Positions 1 to 5,356 of a stretch of 5,356 bases of DNA are shown piece by piece; within the stretch, counting starts at the first letter, position 1; the number at the start of each line of letters is the position of its first letter. Below the pieces are notes generated by a model. The model made no database searches. It saw only the letters and a list, made by a program, of their open reading frames with translations, and was not told where the DNA came from. The position numbers and the translations under genes are program-made. The DNA comes from Chloroflexota bacterium (lineage in GTDB: Bacteria > Chloroflexota > Dehalococcoidia > Lucifugimonadales > UBA3495), in assembly GCA_022561675.1 (NCBI GenBank), contig JADFQT010000181.1, positions 1 through 5,356 of the forward strand. The letters are read 5' to 3'.

Positions 1-501
1 TCCATCGACCTCCGCCAGCCGGACCATGACCCGCTCCTCCTGGCTGGTGGGGATGTTTTTACCCACGTAGTCGGGTCTAATCGGCAGCTCGCGATGTCCC
101 CGATCCAGCAGTATGGCCAGCTGAACCTGCCGCGGGCGTCCGAAGTCGATCAGCGCGTCCATCGCCGCCCGAATGGTGCGGCCGGTGTAGAGCACATCGT
201 CCACCAACACCACACTTTTGTCCCGAATGTCCACCGGAAGACTGGTGGGCTTCAGCGGCGGACGAGCCCGTTCTTGTAAATCATCCCGGTACAGGCTGAT
301 ATCCAGCTCGGCCACCGGCACCTGGCTCCCTTCGAATTGCAAGATGTTTTGCGCCAAGCGCCTGGCCAGGTGTACCCCGCGGGTGTGCACTCCCACCAAC
401 ACCACCTCCTGGCTACCCCGGTTGCGCTCCAGGATTTCATGGGAAACCCTAGCCAGGGCGCGACGAATGTCATCGGGTCCCATTATCTGCCGTTCGGTCA
501 T
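1..501 (-). CDS. pyrR: PyrR, bifunctional pyr operon attenuation regulator / uracil phosphoribosyltransferase (3' end cut by window)
   Basis: Known role of the family: PyrR senses UMP/UTP against PRPP and, when UMP-bound, binds the pyr leader RNA to cause transcription termination; many members also convert uracil plus PRPP to UMP in the cytosol. Seen: 167 codons read from the ATG at 501 to the window edge without a stop. The start MTERQIMGPDDIRRAL matches the usual PyrR N-terminus. The PRPP-binding loop VLVDDVLYTGRTI lies at about residues 98-110, and a typical LYRDDL segment at about 70-75. PyrR is usually near 180 residues, so only the last dozen or so are missing. An AGGTG lies just upstream of the ATG as a modest ribosome binding site. 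The leader carries the matching PyrR RNA target (595-713), which strongly supports the identity and suggests autoregulation at the head of a pyr operon running off to the left. A 6-bp hairpin (556-573) in the remaining leader has no U tract and is not a terminator. Confidence 0.95.
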   Translation of the reverse strand, partial: MTERQIMGPDDIRRALARVSHEILERNRGSQEVVLVGVHTRGVHLARRLAQNILQFEGSQVPVAELDISLYRDDLQERARPPLKPTSLPVDIRDKSVVLVDDVLYTGRTIRAAMDALIDFGRPRQVQLAILLDRGHRELPIRPDYVGKNIPTSQEERVMVRLAEVDG

Positions 502-594
502 GGCGCACCTAGGAGGGTCTGCTCCGGATTCAACGGAAACCATTCTTGCTTGACTTGAGCCAAGCCAGGCTCAGCTTTATACTTGGGCAGATAC

Positions 595-624
595 AAAAAA
601 CCCTCACCATTTAGCTGGCAAGGG
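595..624 (-). terminator. Intrinsic terminator of the pyr attenuator
   Basis: The minus-strand RNA reads CCCTTGCCA, loop GCUAAA, then TGGTGAGGG, forming a 9-bp stem with two G-U wobbles followed directly by six U residues (600-595). It lies about 93 nt before the pyrR ATG, and its 5' arm is shared with the antiterminator helix. It therefore serves as a conditional terminator within the pyr leader rather than as the end of an upstream gene. Confidence 0.88.
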
Positions 625-713
625 CTTCAATTTCCCAGAGCCTCTCTCCGGGGAACAGCCGGAGGGGCAGCTGGAAAATACAGCGGTTGTTTCACCTTGC
701 CAGCCTCTCTGGG
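595..713 (-). promoter_or_regulatory. PyrR-binding attenuator leader RNA (anti-antiterminator / antiterminator / terminator)
   Basis: Three competing helices are visible in the minus-strand RNA. The anti-antiterminator base is a perfect 7-bp helix, CCCAGAG (713-707) with CTCTGGG (640-634). Its 5' strand continues as CCCAGAGAGGCTGGCAAGG, which carries the CAGAGAGG signature of PyrR binding loops. The antiterminator is a perfect 10-bp helix, GCTGGCAAGG (704-695) with CCTTGCCAGC (623-614). The terminator stem (624-601) reuses most of that 3' strand. The antiterminator 5' strand lies inside the anti-antiterminator, so the folds exclude each other as in Bacillus pyr leaders. Inferred logic: with high UMP, PyrR stabilises the first hairpin, the terminator forms and pyrR with downstream pyr genes is switched off; with high PRPP and low UMP the antiterminator forms. 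The region inside the first hairpin (about 66 nt) is longer than in compact Bacillus sites and includes its own CTCCGG/CCGGAG hairpin. Confidence 0.9.
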
Positions 714-786
714 CCGTCTTAAAAGCCTGGTCTTCCCCTTTTCTGGTCGACCAGTCCGCAACCGGGCATATTCTGTTGTTTCGATA

Positions 787-815
787 ATCTTAGCATTTTG
801 CCGGCGGCCTGGGAA
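787..815 (-). promoter_or_regulatory. Probable sigma70-type promoter for pyrR
   Basis: On the minus strand, a -35 candidate TTCCCA (815-810, 4 of 6 matches to TTGACA) is separated by 17 bp from a -10 candidate TAAGAT (792-787, 4 of 6 matches to TATAAT) preceded by TGC, as in an extended -10. Initiation near 780 would give a leader of about 65 nt before the PyrR-binding hairpin, a sensible layout for an attenuated operon. The assignment rests on motif match and position only. Confidence 0.45.
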
Positions 816-848
816 GAGGCGCAACCAACCAGTTCAGGGTCCATTAAT

Positions 849-925
849 TGTCGTTGCGAGGGCCGCAGGGCCGAAGCAATCTCATGCGGGAAGGGAGCGA
901 TTGCTTCGCTCCGCTCGCAATGACA
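849..925. repeat. Palindromic interspersed repeat (REP/MITE-like, about 77 bp)
   Basis: The ends are imperfect inverted copies: TGTCGTTGCGAG at 849-860 and CTCGCAATGACA at 914-925, matching at 11 of 12 positions as inverted repeats. Inner arms also match around GAAGCAATC and GATTGCTTC, so most of the element can fold into one long hairpin. Sequences of the type TGTCATTGCGAG...GAAGCAATCTC are, to my knowledge, a common dispersed palindromic family in Dehalococcoides-like Chloroflexota and several other environmental lineages. It lies between the 3' end of the VWA gene and the pyrR promoter and may stop or stabilise the VWA transcript. Short open frames across it are not genes. Confidence 0.75.
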
Positions 926-996
926 GTGGGGAGAATGAAAAGGCCCTGCCACCCAACATTTCGCCGCCAGGCAAGGAATCCATCCGGGGGAATCTG

Positions 997-3039
997 TCAG
1001 GCCGACACCCTCTTCTTGCGATTGCTAAGGTAGTCCACCAGGACGTACTGACCCAGGTTTTCCGAGCTGCTGTAGAAGGCGCGGCCGCGATTCATCCGAG
1101 TCATGCGGTCGATGAAATTTACCAGCTGGTAATTGTTTTCCAGCATGAAGGTGTTGATGACGATGCCCTCTTGGGTGCACCGCTTAACCTCTTTCATCGT
1201 CTCCAGCTCGGTGCGGAAGCTGGGCGGGTAGCTGAAATAGGCCTTGTCTCCCTCCAGGTGGGCCGTGGGCTCGCCATCTGTTATCAACAGGATTTGCCTG
1301 CTGCCGCCCTTTTCGTCGGCCAGCTTCTTTCGGGCCAGCATCAGCGCATGGTGGAGATTTGTGCCGGATACCCAGGCGTTCCAGTTGACCTTGGTCAGGT
1401 CCTGCTCCTTGATCTCTCGCGCGTAATCGGAGAACCCGATGACGAACAGGGAATCTCGCGGGTATTGGCTCCGAATCAGGGCATAGAGGGCCATGGTGAC
1501 CTTTTTAGCCGCCTGGAAATTATTGAAAAGCCCCATAGACCGGCTCTGGTCCAGCAGGACGGCGGTTGCCGACCGAGTCATGTGCTCGTTGCGGTAAATT
1601 TCGAAGTCCTGAGGACTTATCCGGACCGGCACCTGGGGGCCGTTGCGGAGGATGGCATTCTTAACGGTGGCCTGCAAATCCAGCTGGAAGGGGTCCCCAA
1701 ACTCGTAGGGTTTGGTATCCCCCAGCAGGTCTCCACCGGCTCCTCTGCTGTCCACCTCGTGGCCGCCGAGCCGGTCCTTCTTCAGCTGGGCAAATACCTC
1801 CCGAAGGGCTTTCTGACCGATTCGGCGCATGCCTCGGGCGGTCAATTCCAGTTTGTCATCGCCGGTGATGTACCCGGCATCCTTCAACATCTGACGCAGC
1901 TTGTCCATCTGCTCCCAGGCCTGTCGGGCGTCTTCCCCCAGAAGCTCAGCCAGCTTATCCGGGTCTACATCGTCCAAATTGCCGGTCCGCATCGCCTCCT
2001 GTAACGCCTGCTCCAACTGGTCCAGGTCCTGGAACTGGCCCATCATCTCCATCGCCCGTTCCATGGTCAAGCTATCGTCACCCAGAAAGGGGTACTGACG
2101 GCGCAGCTCGTCCATGGGCATCAACTGCTCCATCATGCTCGCGAATTGGGCCATCTCTCGGCGCAGAGCCGGGTCCAACGCCGCGTTCAAGGCCTCTTCC
2201 AGCTGGCCGCGCGCCTCGGGGGACATGCTCTCCAGCATTGACTGCATCTGAGCCAGCTGCTCCTTAAGCCGCTCCAACAGTTCGTCGAAGCTCTGGGGAG
2301 GATTGGGACCAAACATGGAGCCGAACTGCTGCATGAACCCATCGAAATCCGGCTCCCGCCCGGCCATTTTATCCCGCATCATCTGGTTGAGCTGGCGCAT
2401 CATCTCGGCCATGGCCGCCATCTCTTCGGGAGACATGCCCTGAATTTGCTGCTGCATCTGCTGGGAGATATTCTGCGCCATCTGGCTCTTCAGCAGGTCC
2501 AGCAGCTCCTGGAACATCTGCTGAGCCTCCGGGTCGATAAAGTCGTACTCCATCAATCCCTGGATCTGGCCGCTCAAGCCGTCCGGCAGGGCGTCCAGCT
2601 TCTCCCGGTTGCGCTGGGAGCGCTGCTCCAGCATTCGGTACAGACCTTCCTGTTGCGCTCGCTCCTCGGATGATTGGTCCGGGGAGGACTGGTCCATCTG
2701 CTCCTGGGCCTGGGCCAAGCGCCGGTCGATGCCCTCCCGCTCGGTTTTCAGTATCTGCTCCAACCGCTCCTTCAGGTCATCCACCACCGAATCCATGTTG
2801 TGCTGCTGCAGCTGCTGGCGCCTCTGGTTCTTCAATCGCTCCATCAACTCCCGCAGGCCGGTCAGTTGCATGCCTTCCCGATTCTGCATGCCCTTGCGGA
2901 ACAGCTCTCGCAGGGCCTGCATCACGTCGCCTTGCTTCAGCAGCTCATCGGATAGCTGGTCCATCAGATCTCCGGCATCGACGTCGAAGATCTGCTGAGT
3001 GCCGTCCCATTGGGAGTAACGATAGGAGCTGTAAAGCAT
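997..3039 (-). CDS. VWA-domain protein with long Met/Gln-rich helical N-terminal region
   Basis: This encodes 680 residues from the ATG at 3039. Residues about 25-390 are rich in Met, Gln, Glu and Leu and read as a series of amphipathic helices, with runs such as QMAQNISQQMQQQIQGM; coiled-coil or helical-bundle packing is likely. The C-terminal 190 residues form a von Willebrand A domain. Its metal-ion-dependent adhesion site is intact: DQSRS (D497, S499, S501), the threonine of SGTNLHHAL (about T560) and the aspartate of ITDGEPT (about D588). No signal peptide or membrane segment is seen, so a cytosolic protein is likely. It resembles the uncharacterised VWA proteins of Chloroflexota and Actinobacteria (COG4867-like, from memory), whose function is unknown. 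VWA proteins of this style often work with MoxR-type AAA ATPases, but none is visible here. The gene stands alone, divergent from the MBL gene. An upstream in-frame ATG at 3090 overlaps the likely promoter and lacks a good ribosome binding site. Confidence 0.9.
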   Translation of the reverse strand: MLYSSYRYSQWDGTQQIFDVDAGDLMDQLSDELLKQGDVMQALRELFRKGMQNREGMQLTGLRELMERLKNQRRQQLQQHNMDSVVDDLKERLEQILKTEREGIDRRLAQAQEQMDQSSPDQSSEERAQQEGLYRMLEQRSQRNREKLDALPDGLSGQIQGLMEYDFIDPEAQQMFQELLDLLKSQMAQNISQQMQQQIQGMSPEEMAAMAEMMRQLNQMMRDKMAGREPDFDGFMQQFGSMFGPNPPQSFDELLERLKEQLAQMQSMLESMSPEARGQLEEALNAALDPALRREMAQFASMMEQLMPMDELRRQYPFLGDDSLTMERAMEMMGQFQDLDQLEQALQEAMRTGNLDDVDPDKLAELLGEDARQAWEQMDKLRQMLKDAGYITGDDKLELTARGMRRIGQKALREVFAQLKKDRLGGHEVDSRGAGGDLLGDTKPYEFGDPFQLDLQATVKNAILRNGPQVPVRISPQDFEIYRNEHMTRSATAVLLDQSRSMGLFNNFQAAKKVTMALYALIRSQYPRDSLFVIGFSDYAREIKEQDLTKVNWNAWVSGTNLHHALMLARKKLADEKGGSRQILLITDGEPTAHLEGDKAYFSYPPSFRTELETMKEVKRCTQEGIVINTFMLENNYQLVNFIDRMTRMNRGRAFYSSSENLGQYVLVDYLSNRKKRVSA

Positions 3040-3044
3040 TCCCG

Positions 3045-3050
3045 CCTCCT
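3045..3050 (-). promoter_or_regulatory. Ribosome binding site setting the VWA start
   Basis: The minus strand carries a perfect AGGAGG five bases before the ATG at 3039. This favours the start MLYSSYRYSQWDG over the longer in-frame reading from 3090, which would add 17 residues with no matching Shine-Dalgarno sequence. Confidence 0.85.
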
Positions 3051-3088
3051 GGCAAAAAACCTTGGACAAGTTGGGGGAGTGTGAGGTC

Positions 3089-3118
3089 ATGATACGCCCT
3101 GGTTTCCCACCGCCGCAA
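3089..3118 (-). promoter_or_regulatory. Possible promoter for the VWA gene
   Basis: On the minus strand, TTGCGG (3118-3113, 3 of 6 matches to TTGACA) is followed after 18 bp by TATCAT (3094-3089, 5 of 6 matches to TATAAT). Transcription from about 3082 gives a leader of about 43 nt to the ATG at 3039. The -10 overlaps the alternative upstream ATG, which supports the shorter start. The -35 match is weak. Confidence 0.4.
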
Positions 3119-3189
3119 GGCGATGGTCCCGGGCAGGAGCATGGGTTAATATGTGGGCATCTTCTCTGCGCGCTTCATTTTTTGGCCAG

Positions 3190-3209
3190 CGAGATTTTCC
3201 CGAGATTTT
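3190..3209 (+). repeat. Tandem 11-bp direct repeat before the MBL ribosome binding site
   Basis: CGAGATTTT occurs at 3190-3198 and again at 3201-3209, a period of 11 bp or about one helical turn. It ends two bases before the AGGAGGAGG of the MBL gene. Such a placement could serve an operator or influence translation, but two copies of an AT-rich nonamer may also be chance. Confidence 0.5.
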
Positions 3210-3211
3210 AC

Positions 3212-3220
3212 AGGAGGAGG
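3212..3220 (+). promoter_or_regulatory. Ribosome binding site setting the MBL start
   Basis: AGGAGGAGG lies six bases before the ATG at 3227. It picks this start over the in-frame ATG at 3062, whose extra 55 residues read through intergenic sequence and do not look like protein. Confidence 0.88.
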
Positions 3221-3226
3221 ACTATC

Positions 3227-4042
3227 ATGCCCGAGGACATTATCCGAATTGGCAATGTGGAGATAATCTCACTGTCGGACGCCGATCTGAGTTTTCCGGC
3301 CGCTGATTTTTTCCCCACCGTTTCCGCGGAAACCTGGACCTCCCACCGCCAGTATTTGGGAGATGACGGCAACCTTCACCCGAATGCCGGATGCTTTGCC
3401 GTCCGCTCCTCCGGCCGAACTATACTGATAGACACCGGATATGGCCCGTCCCTGACCGGGCGGCTGTTCGATGAGCTGTCAGCCAAGGGCGTTAACATCG
3501 GCGATATTGAGACGGTTACCTTCACCCACCTTCATCCGGACCACGTGGGCTGGAACATGCGGTCCGACGGGGGGCAAACCCGTCCCTCTTTCCCTCGCGC
3601 CAGGTATCTGATGCCCCAAGCCGATTTCGATTTCTTTACCAGCGCCGGCAGCCTGGAGAATTTCCCCTACATCAAAGACCAGGTCTTGCCGCTGGTGGAG
3701 CTGGGTCTAGTGGATTATGTGGAGCCGGAGACTGACCTGACTCCGGAGATCCGTGTCTGGAGTACGCCGGGGCACACGCCGGGTCATGTTAGCTTTTTGA
3801 TAAATTCCGCCGGCGAGCGCGGCGTAATTCTGGGCGACGTGGCCCACAGCCCGGTGCAGGCCCACGAAACCGACTGGAACCCGGGGTTCGACGTGCTCCA
3901 GGACCAATCCCGCGCCACCCGCCACGCCGTGTTCGACCGGCTGGAACAGGAGGGTATGACCATTGCCGCCGGGCATTTCCCCAAACCCGGCTTCGGCAAA
4001 CTGGTGCGGGTTGAGGGAAAGCGCATCTGGCAGGCGCTTTAA
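3227..4042 (+). CDS. MBL-fold (metallo-beta-lactamase superfamily) metallo-hydrolase
   Basis: This encodes 271 residues, the usual length for single-domain MBL hydrolases of the lactonase / methyl-parathion-hydrolase-like group. The dinuclear metal site is complete: THLHPDH gives H101, H103, D105 and H106; TPGHTPGH gives H183; LGD gives the bridging D204; and AGHFP gives H250. The early segment RTILIDTGYG (about 64-73) matches the strand preceding the active site in this family. No signal peptide is evident, so it is probably cytosolic. The GDVAHSPVQ block after the bridging aspartate is shared by many MBL proteins annotated only as hydrolases, so the substrate (lactone, ester, phosphotriester or other) cannot be read from sequence. 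The gene is divergent from the VWA gene and converges on an alpha/beta hydrolase with 70 bp between them. No operon partner on its own strand is visible before the VirB5 fragment. Confidence 0.92.
   Translation: MPEDIIRIGNVEIISLSDADLSFPAADFFPTVSAETWTSHRQYLGDDGNLHPNAGCFAVRSSGRTILIDTGYGPSLTGRLFDELSAKGVNIGDIETVTFTHLHPDHVGWNMRSDGGQTRPSFPRARYLMPQADFDFFTSAGSLENFPYIKDQVLPLVELGLVDYVEPETDLTPEIRVWSTPGHTPGHVSFLINSAGERGVILGDVAHSPVQAHETDWNPGFDVLQDQSRATRHAVFDRLEQEGMTIAAGHFPKPGFGKLVRVEGKRIWQAL
4018..4040. terminator. Possible weak bidirectional terminator hairpin between convergent genes
   Basis: A perfect 7-bp stem, AAAGCGC (4018-4024) with GCGCTTT (4034-4040), encloses a 9-nt loop and overlaps the last codons and first stop-codon base of the MBL gene. 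The 70-bp gap between the two convergent stops shows no better hairpin with a U tract. The U run is only three bases and lies inside the stem, so terminator function is uncertain. Confidence 0.25.
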
Positions 4043-4112
4043 CCTGTATCCTGCTGGCACCCCATGGTTTCGTGAGATAGAGACGTTTCAGGAAACCTTC
4101 GGCGAACCCAAA

Positions 4113-4892
4113 TCACTCGACGGGCACAAGGTCCCGAATGATCTTGGCCACCTCTTCGGGCATGTCATAGTGGGACCCGTGTCCGCCAGAAATGGTCACG
4201 GGCTCGGTACCCAGGCGTTCCGACAACCAGTTGGCTGCCTCCCCAAAAAACGGCGGACTGTCGGCGCCATAGAGCACGGCCACTGGCTTCTGTACCTGTG
4301 CTAAGTCTTGGTCGGTCGGTCTGTAGTGCTCGAAATTGTTTAACTCGTATCGAATCCATGTGTCATCGGCTTCTAAGCGTGTGCGGTACCCCTCGGAGAA
4401 ACCGTTGTACACGGCGTCGCCTATCAGCATGCGCAAGAAAGGCACTTTGCCGTTCGCAGTAGACTCCTTTAAGAAGTCCAGCACGCCGTCGGGGTCACTT
4501 AAACCCGCTAAGAGCGGGGGTTCATGCAGCATGGCCTTGCGAACCACCTCAGGATGTCGCAGCACCAGGCTCAGCCCTATGATGGCGCCCGAGCTATTGC
4601 CCCACAAGAGCGCCGGGGCCAAATCCAAAGCCCTCAGAAGAGCCGCCGCGTCGTCCGCTTCCACGTCCACGTTGCCGGTGAACCCGGCCGGCCGAGGGCT
4701 TCGCGAATAGGCGCGACGATCGTAGCTCAATACGGTGAAATCGTCTTCGAGCCGTTCCGCAACTCGGAGATACTCCTCGGCGTCACCCTCCGCGCCAGGG
4801 ATGAAGAACAGTGATGGCCCTTTTCCCCTGAGCTCGTAGTAGAGCTTCGTGCCATTGACATCGACCGTTCCGGTCTTAGCGCCGTTTGTCAT
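4113..4892 (-). CDS. Alpha/beta-fold hydrolase
   Basis: This encodes 259 residues from the ATG at 4892, typical for small single-domain alpha/beta hydrolases. The oxyanion-side strand is LFFIPGAEGD near residue 30. The nucleophile elbow GNSSG places the serine at about residue 100. The candidate acid is the aspartate of YGADSPPFF (about 211), and the catalytic histidine is in GGHGSHYDMPEE (about 238), spaced from PEE as in the family. YDRRAYSRS (about 57-65) is the usual strand-loop before the elbow. The triad is complete, so the enzyme is expected to be active as a hydrolase or possibly a C-C or haloperoxidase-type relative; the substrate cannot be inferred. No leader peptide is seen. It converges on the MBL gene. 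Its upstream side lies close to the compositional junction, so its native promoter may be missing or altered. Confidence 0.9.
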   Translation of the reverse strand: MTNGAKTGTVDVNGTKLYYELRGKGPSLFFIPGAEGDAEEYLRVAERLEDDFTVLSYDRRAYSRSPRPAGFTGNVDVEADDAAALLRALDLAPALLWGNSSGAIIGLSLVLRHPEVVRKAMLHEPPLLAGLSDPDGVLDFLKESTANGKVPFLRMLIGDAVYNGFSEGYRTRLEADDTWIRYELNNFEHYRPTDQDLAQVQKPVAVLYGADSPPFFGEAANWLSERLGTEPVTISGGHGSHYDMPEEVAKIIRDLVPVE

Positions 4893-5002
4893 GATCACTC
4901 CTTCTGGTTATCCCGTTGAAAAGTAACTGTATGCGCACCTCCGTACCGCGTTTATGCCTACGGCGCCCCGGTTCCGTCGGGATGAGCTATCTCTGGCTGA
5001 CC
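4893..5002. other. Junction zone between GC-rich chromosome-like DNA and AT-richer VirB5 DNA
   Basis: Upstream of the alpha/beta hydrolase ribosome binding site, GC-rich sequence continues to about 4980, then gives way to AT-richer DNA with a different codon style and VirB5 homology. No inverted repeats, target duplication, integrase site or tRNA end is visible at the boundary. I could not find a convincing promoter for the hydrolase here. The exact breakpoint cannot be set by eye. Confidence 0.5.
4898..4903 (-). promoter_or_regulatory. Ribosome binding site setting the alpha/beta hydrolase start
   Basis: AAGGAG on the minus strand lies five bases before the ATG at 4892 (MTNGAKTG). A GTG at 4898, two codons earlier in frame, would overlap this site and is therefore an unlikely start. 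Confidence 0.8.
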
Positions 5003-5356
5003 GGTGGCAATCCAGCACGTTATCAGGAACTTGTTAATACTTATAAAACCGATCACCCCACACTGTCAAATGACGATTATGAAAAAGGGGCAAGTCCTGC
5101 GCGGGGAAAAATATACGCCCAAGATGTGCAAGTGAATCGCGCCGCGATGGTTAATGCCAGTTTCGCTTTTAATAACATTAAAACGCACCTTGATAACATT
5201 CATGCGTTATCGCAAAAAATTGATTCCACCCAAAACATTAAATCGGCGATGGATTTAAATTCACGGCTGGTGGTAGAGCTTGCCTACATTCAAACTCAGG
5301 AACTCAAGATTCAGGTATTAATGAACCAACAAACCGCGCAACAAAATGCCGATAAC
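4931..5356 (+). CDS. VirB5-like type IV secretion pilus protein fragment (N-terminus absent, 3' end cut by window)
   Basis: An open frame runs from a TGA at 4892-4894 to the window edge; the first ATG is at 4931, giving 142 codons. From about 4982 the product reads as the central and C-terminal part of VirB5: a middle segment (YLWLTGGNPARYQELV), then long helices with the family pattern TQNIKSAMDLNSRLVVELAYIQTQELKIQVL. Known role: VirB5 is a minor component at the tip of conjugative or effector T4SS pili and normally begins with a signal peptide and a long helix. Here the N-terminal signal and first helix are missing, and residues coded by 4931-4981 (MRTSVPRLCLRRPGSVG) do not look like VirB5. 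Neither ATG (4931 or 4982) has a Shine-Dalgarno sequence. Base composition is about 42% GC against about 58% in a sample to the left, with a different codon style. It is probably a broken gene at an insertion edge or an assembly chimera. Confidence 0.7.
   Translation, partial: MRTSVPRLCLRRPGSVGMSYLWLTGGNPARYQELVNTYKTDHPTLSNDDYEKGASPARGKIYAQDVQVNRAAMVNASFAFNNIKTHLDNIHALSQKIDSTQNIKSAMDLNSRLVVELAYIQTQELKIQVLMNQQTAQQNADN

Noticed and set aside
218..553. Plus-strand frame of 111 codons opposite pyrR
   Set aside because: It is the antisense shadow of pyrR; the minus strand carries the PRPP loop and the PyrR start.
849..925. Palindrome considered as a CRISPR repeat or small RNA gene
   Set aside because: It is a single unit with no repeat-spacer periodicity and no promoter or terminator of its own; a dispersed palindromic repeat explains it better.
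719..952. Minus-strand frame of 77 codons between the VWA gene and pyrR
   Set aside because: It crosses the palindromic repeat and the likely promoter and shows no protein-like features.
583..2004. Long plus-strand open frame of 473 codons opposite the VWA gene
   Set aside because: It runs through the pyr leader, the palindromic repeat and the antisense of the VWA coding region. It has no recognisable domain or ribosome binding site, and the minus-strand protein has clear VWA motifs.
3040..3090. 17-residue N-terminal extension of the VWA protein from an ATG at 3090
   Set aside because: A perfect AGGAGG precedes the ATG at 3039, and the upstream ATG overlaps a likely -10 element.
3062..3226. 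55-residue N-terminal extension of the MBL protein
   Set aside because: The strong Shine-Dalgarno sequence at 3212-3220 sets the start at 3227, and the extension is intergenic in character.
4066..4097. GGTTTC/GAAACC inverted repeat in the convergent gap as a terminator
   Set aside because: It has only 6 bp of stem, a loop of about 20 nt, a competing internal GTTTC and no U tract on either strand.
4898..4898. GTG start for the alpha/beta hydrolase two codons earlier
   Set aside because: It overlaps the AAGGAG ribosome binding site, leaving the ATG at 4892 as the properly spaced start.

Overview
The window is about 5.4 kb of mostly GC-rich bacterial DNA. A 60-base sample around 4141-4200 is about 58% GC. 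The mix of a PyrR-attenuated pyr operon, a solitary helical/VWA protein and small hydrolases fits a Chloroflexota-like (Dehalococcoidia-like) chromosome. That placement is an inference with modest confidence, since no rRNA or single-lineage marker is present.

Layout, left to right. (1) 1-501, minus: pyrR, missing only its C-terminal end at the window edge. It presumably heads a pyrimidine biosynthesis operon continuing to the left. (2) 502-996 has no protein gene but is dense in control elements. On the minus strand it holds a likely sigma70-type promoter (787-815) and a textbook PyrR attenuator (595-713) with mutually exclusive anti-antiterminator, antiterminator and terminator helices. It also holds a 77-bp imperfect palindromic interspersed repeat (849-925) between the end of the VWA gene and the pyrR promoter. 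(3) 997-3039, minus: a 680-aa protein with a long Met/Gln-rich helical region and a C-terminal VWA domain with an intact MIDAS. (4) 3040-3226: divergent intergenic region with a plausible VWA promoter and a tandem 11-bp repeat next to the MBL ribosome binding site. (5) 3227-4042, plus: a metallo-beta-lactamase-fold hydrolase with a complete set of metal ligands. (6) 4113-4892, minus: an alpha/beta hydrolase converging on the MBL gene. (7) 4893 to the end: base composition falls to about 42% GC (my count over 5021-5356), and an open plus-strand frame encodes the middle and C-terminal part of a VirB5-type type IV secretion pilus protein without its normal N-terminus.

The pyrimidine control circuit is the best-supported functional unit: the PyrR protein and its RNA target are both present. 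The VWA protein, MBL hydrolase and alpha/beta hydrolase have no visible functional link, and the two hydrolases can only be assigned at fold level. The right-hand VirB5 fragment looks foreign to its neighbours. It is either the edge of an inserted mobile element or, at least as likely, a chimeric join in the assembly. I do not see a convincing new multi-gene system. The most informative items are the compact pyr attenuator and the compositional junction at about 4.9-5.0 kb.
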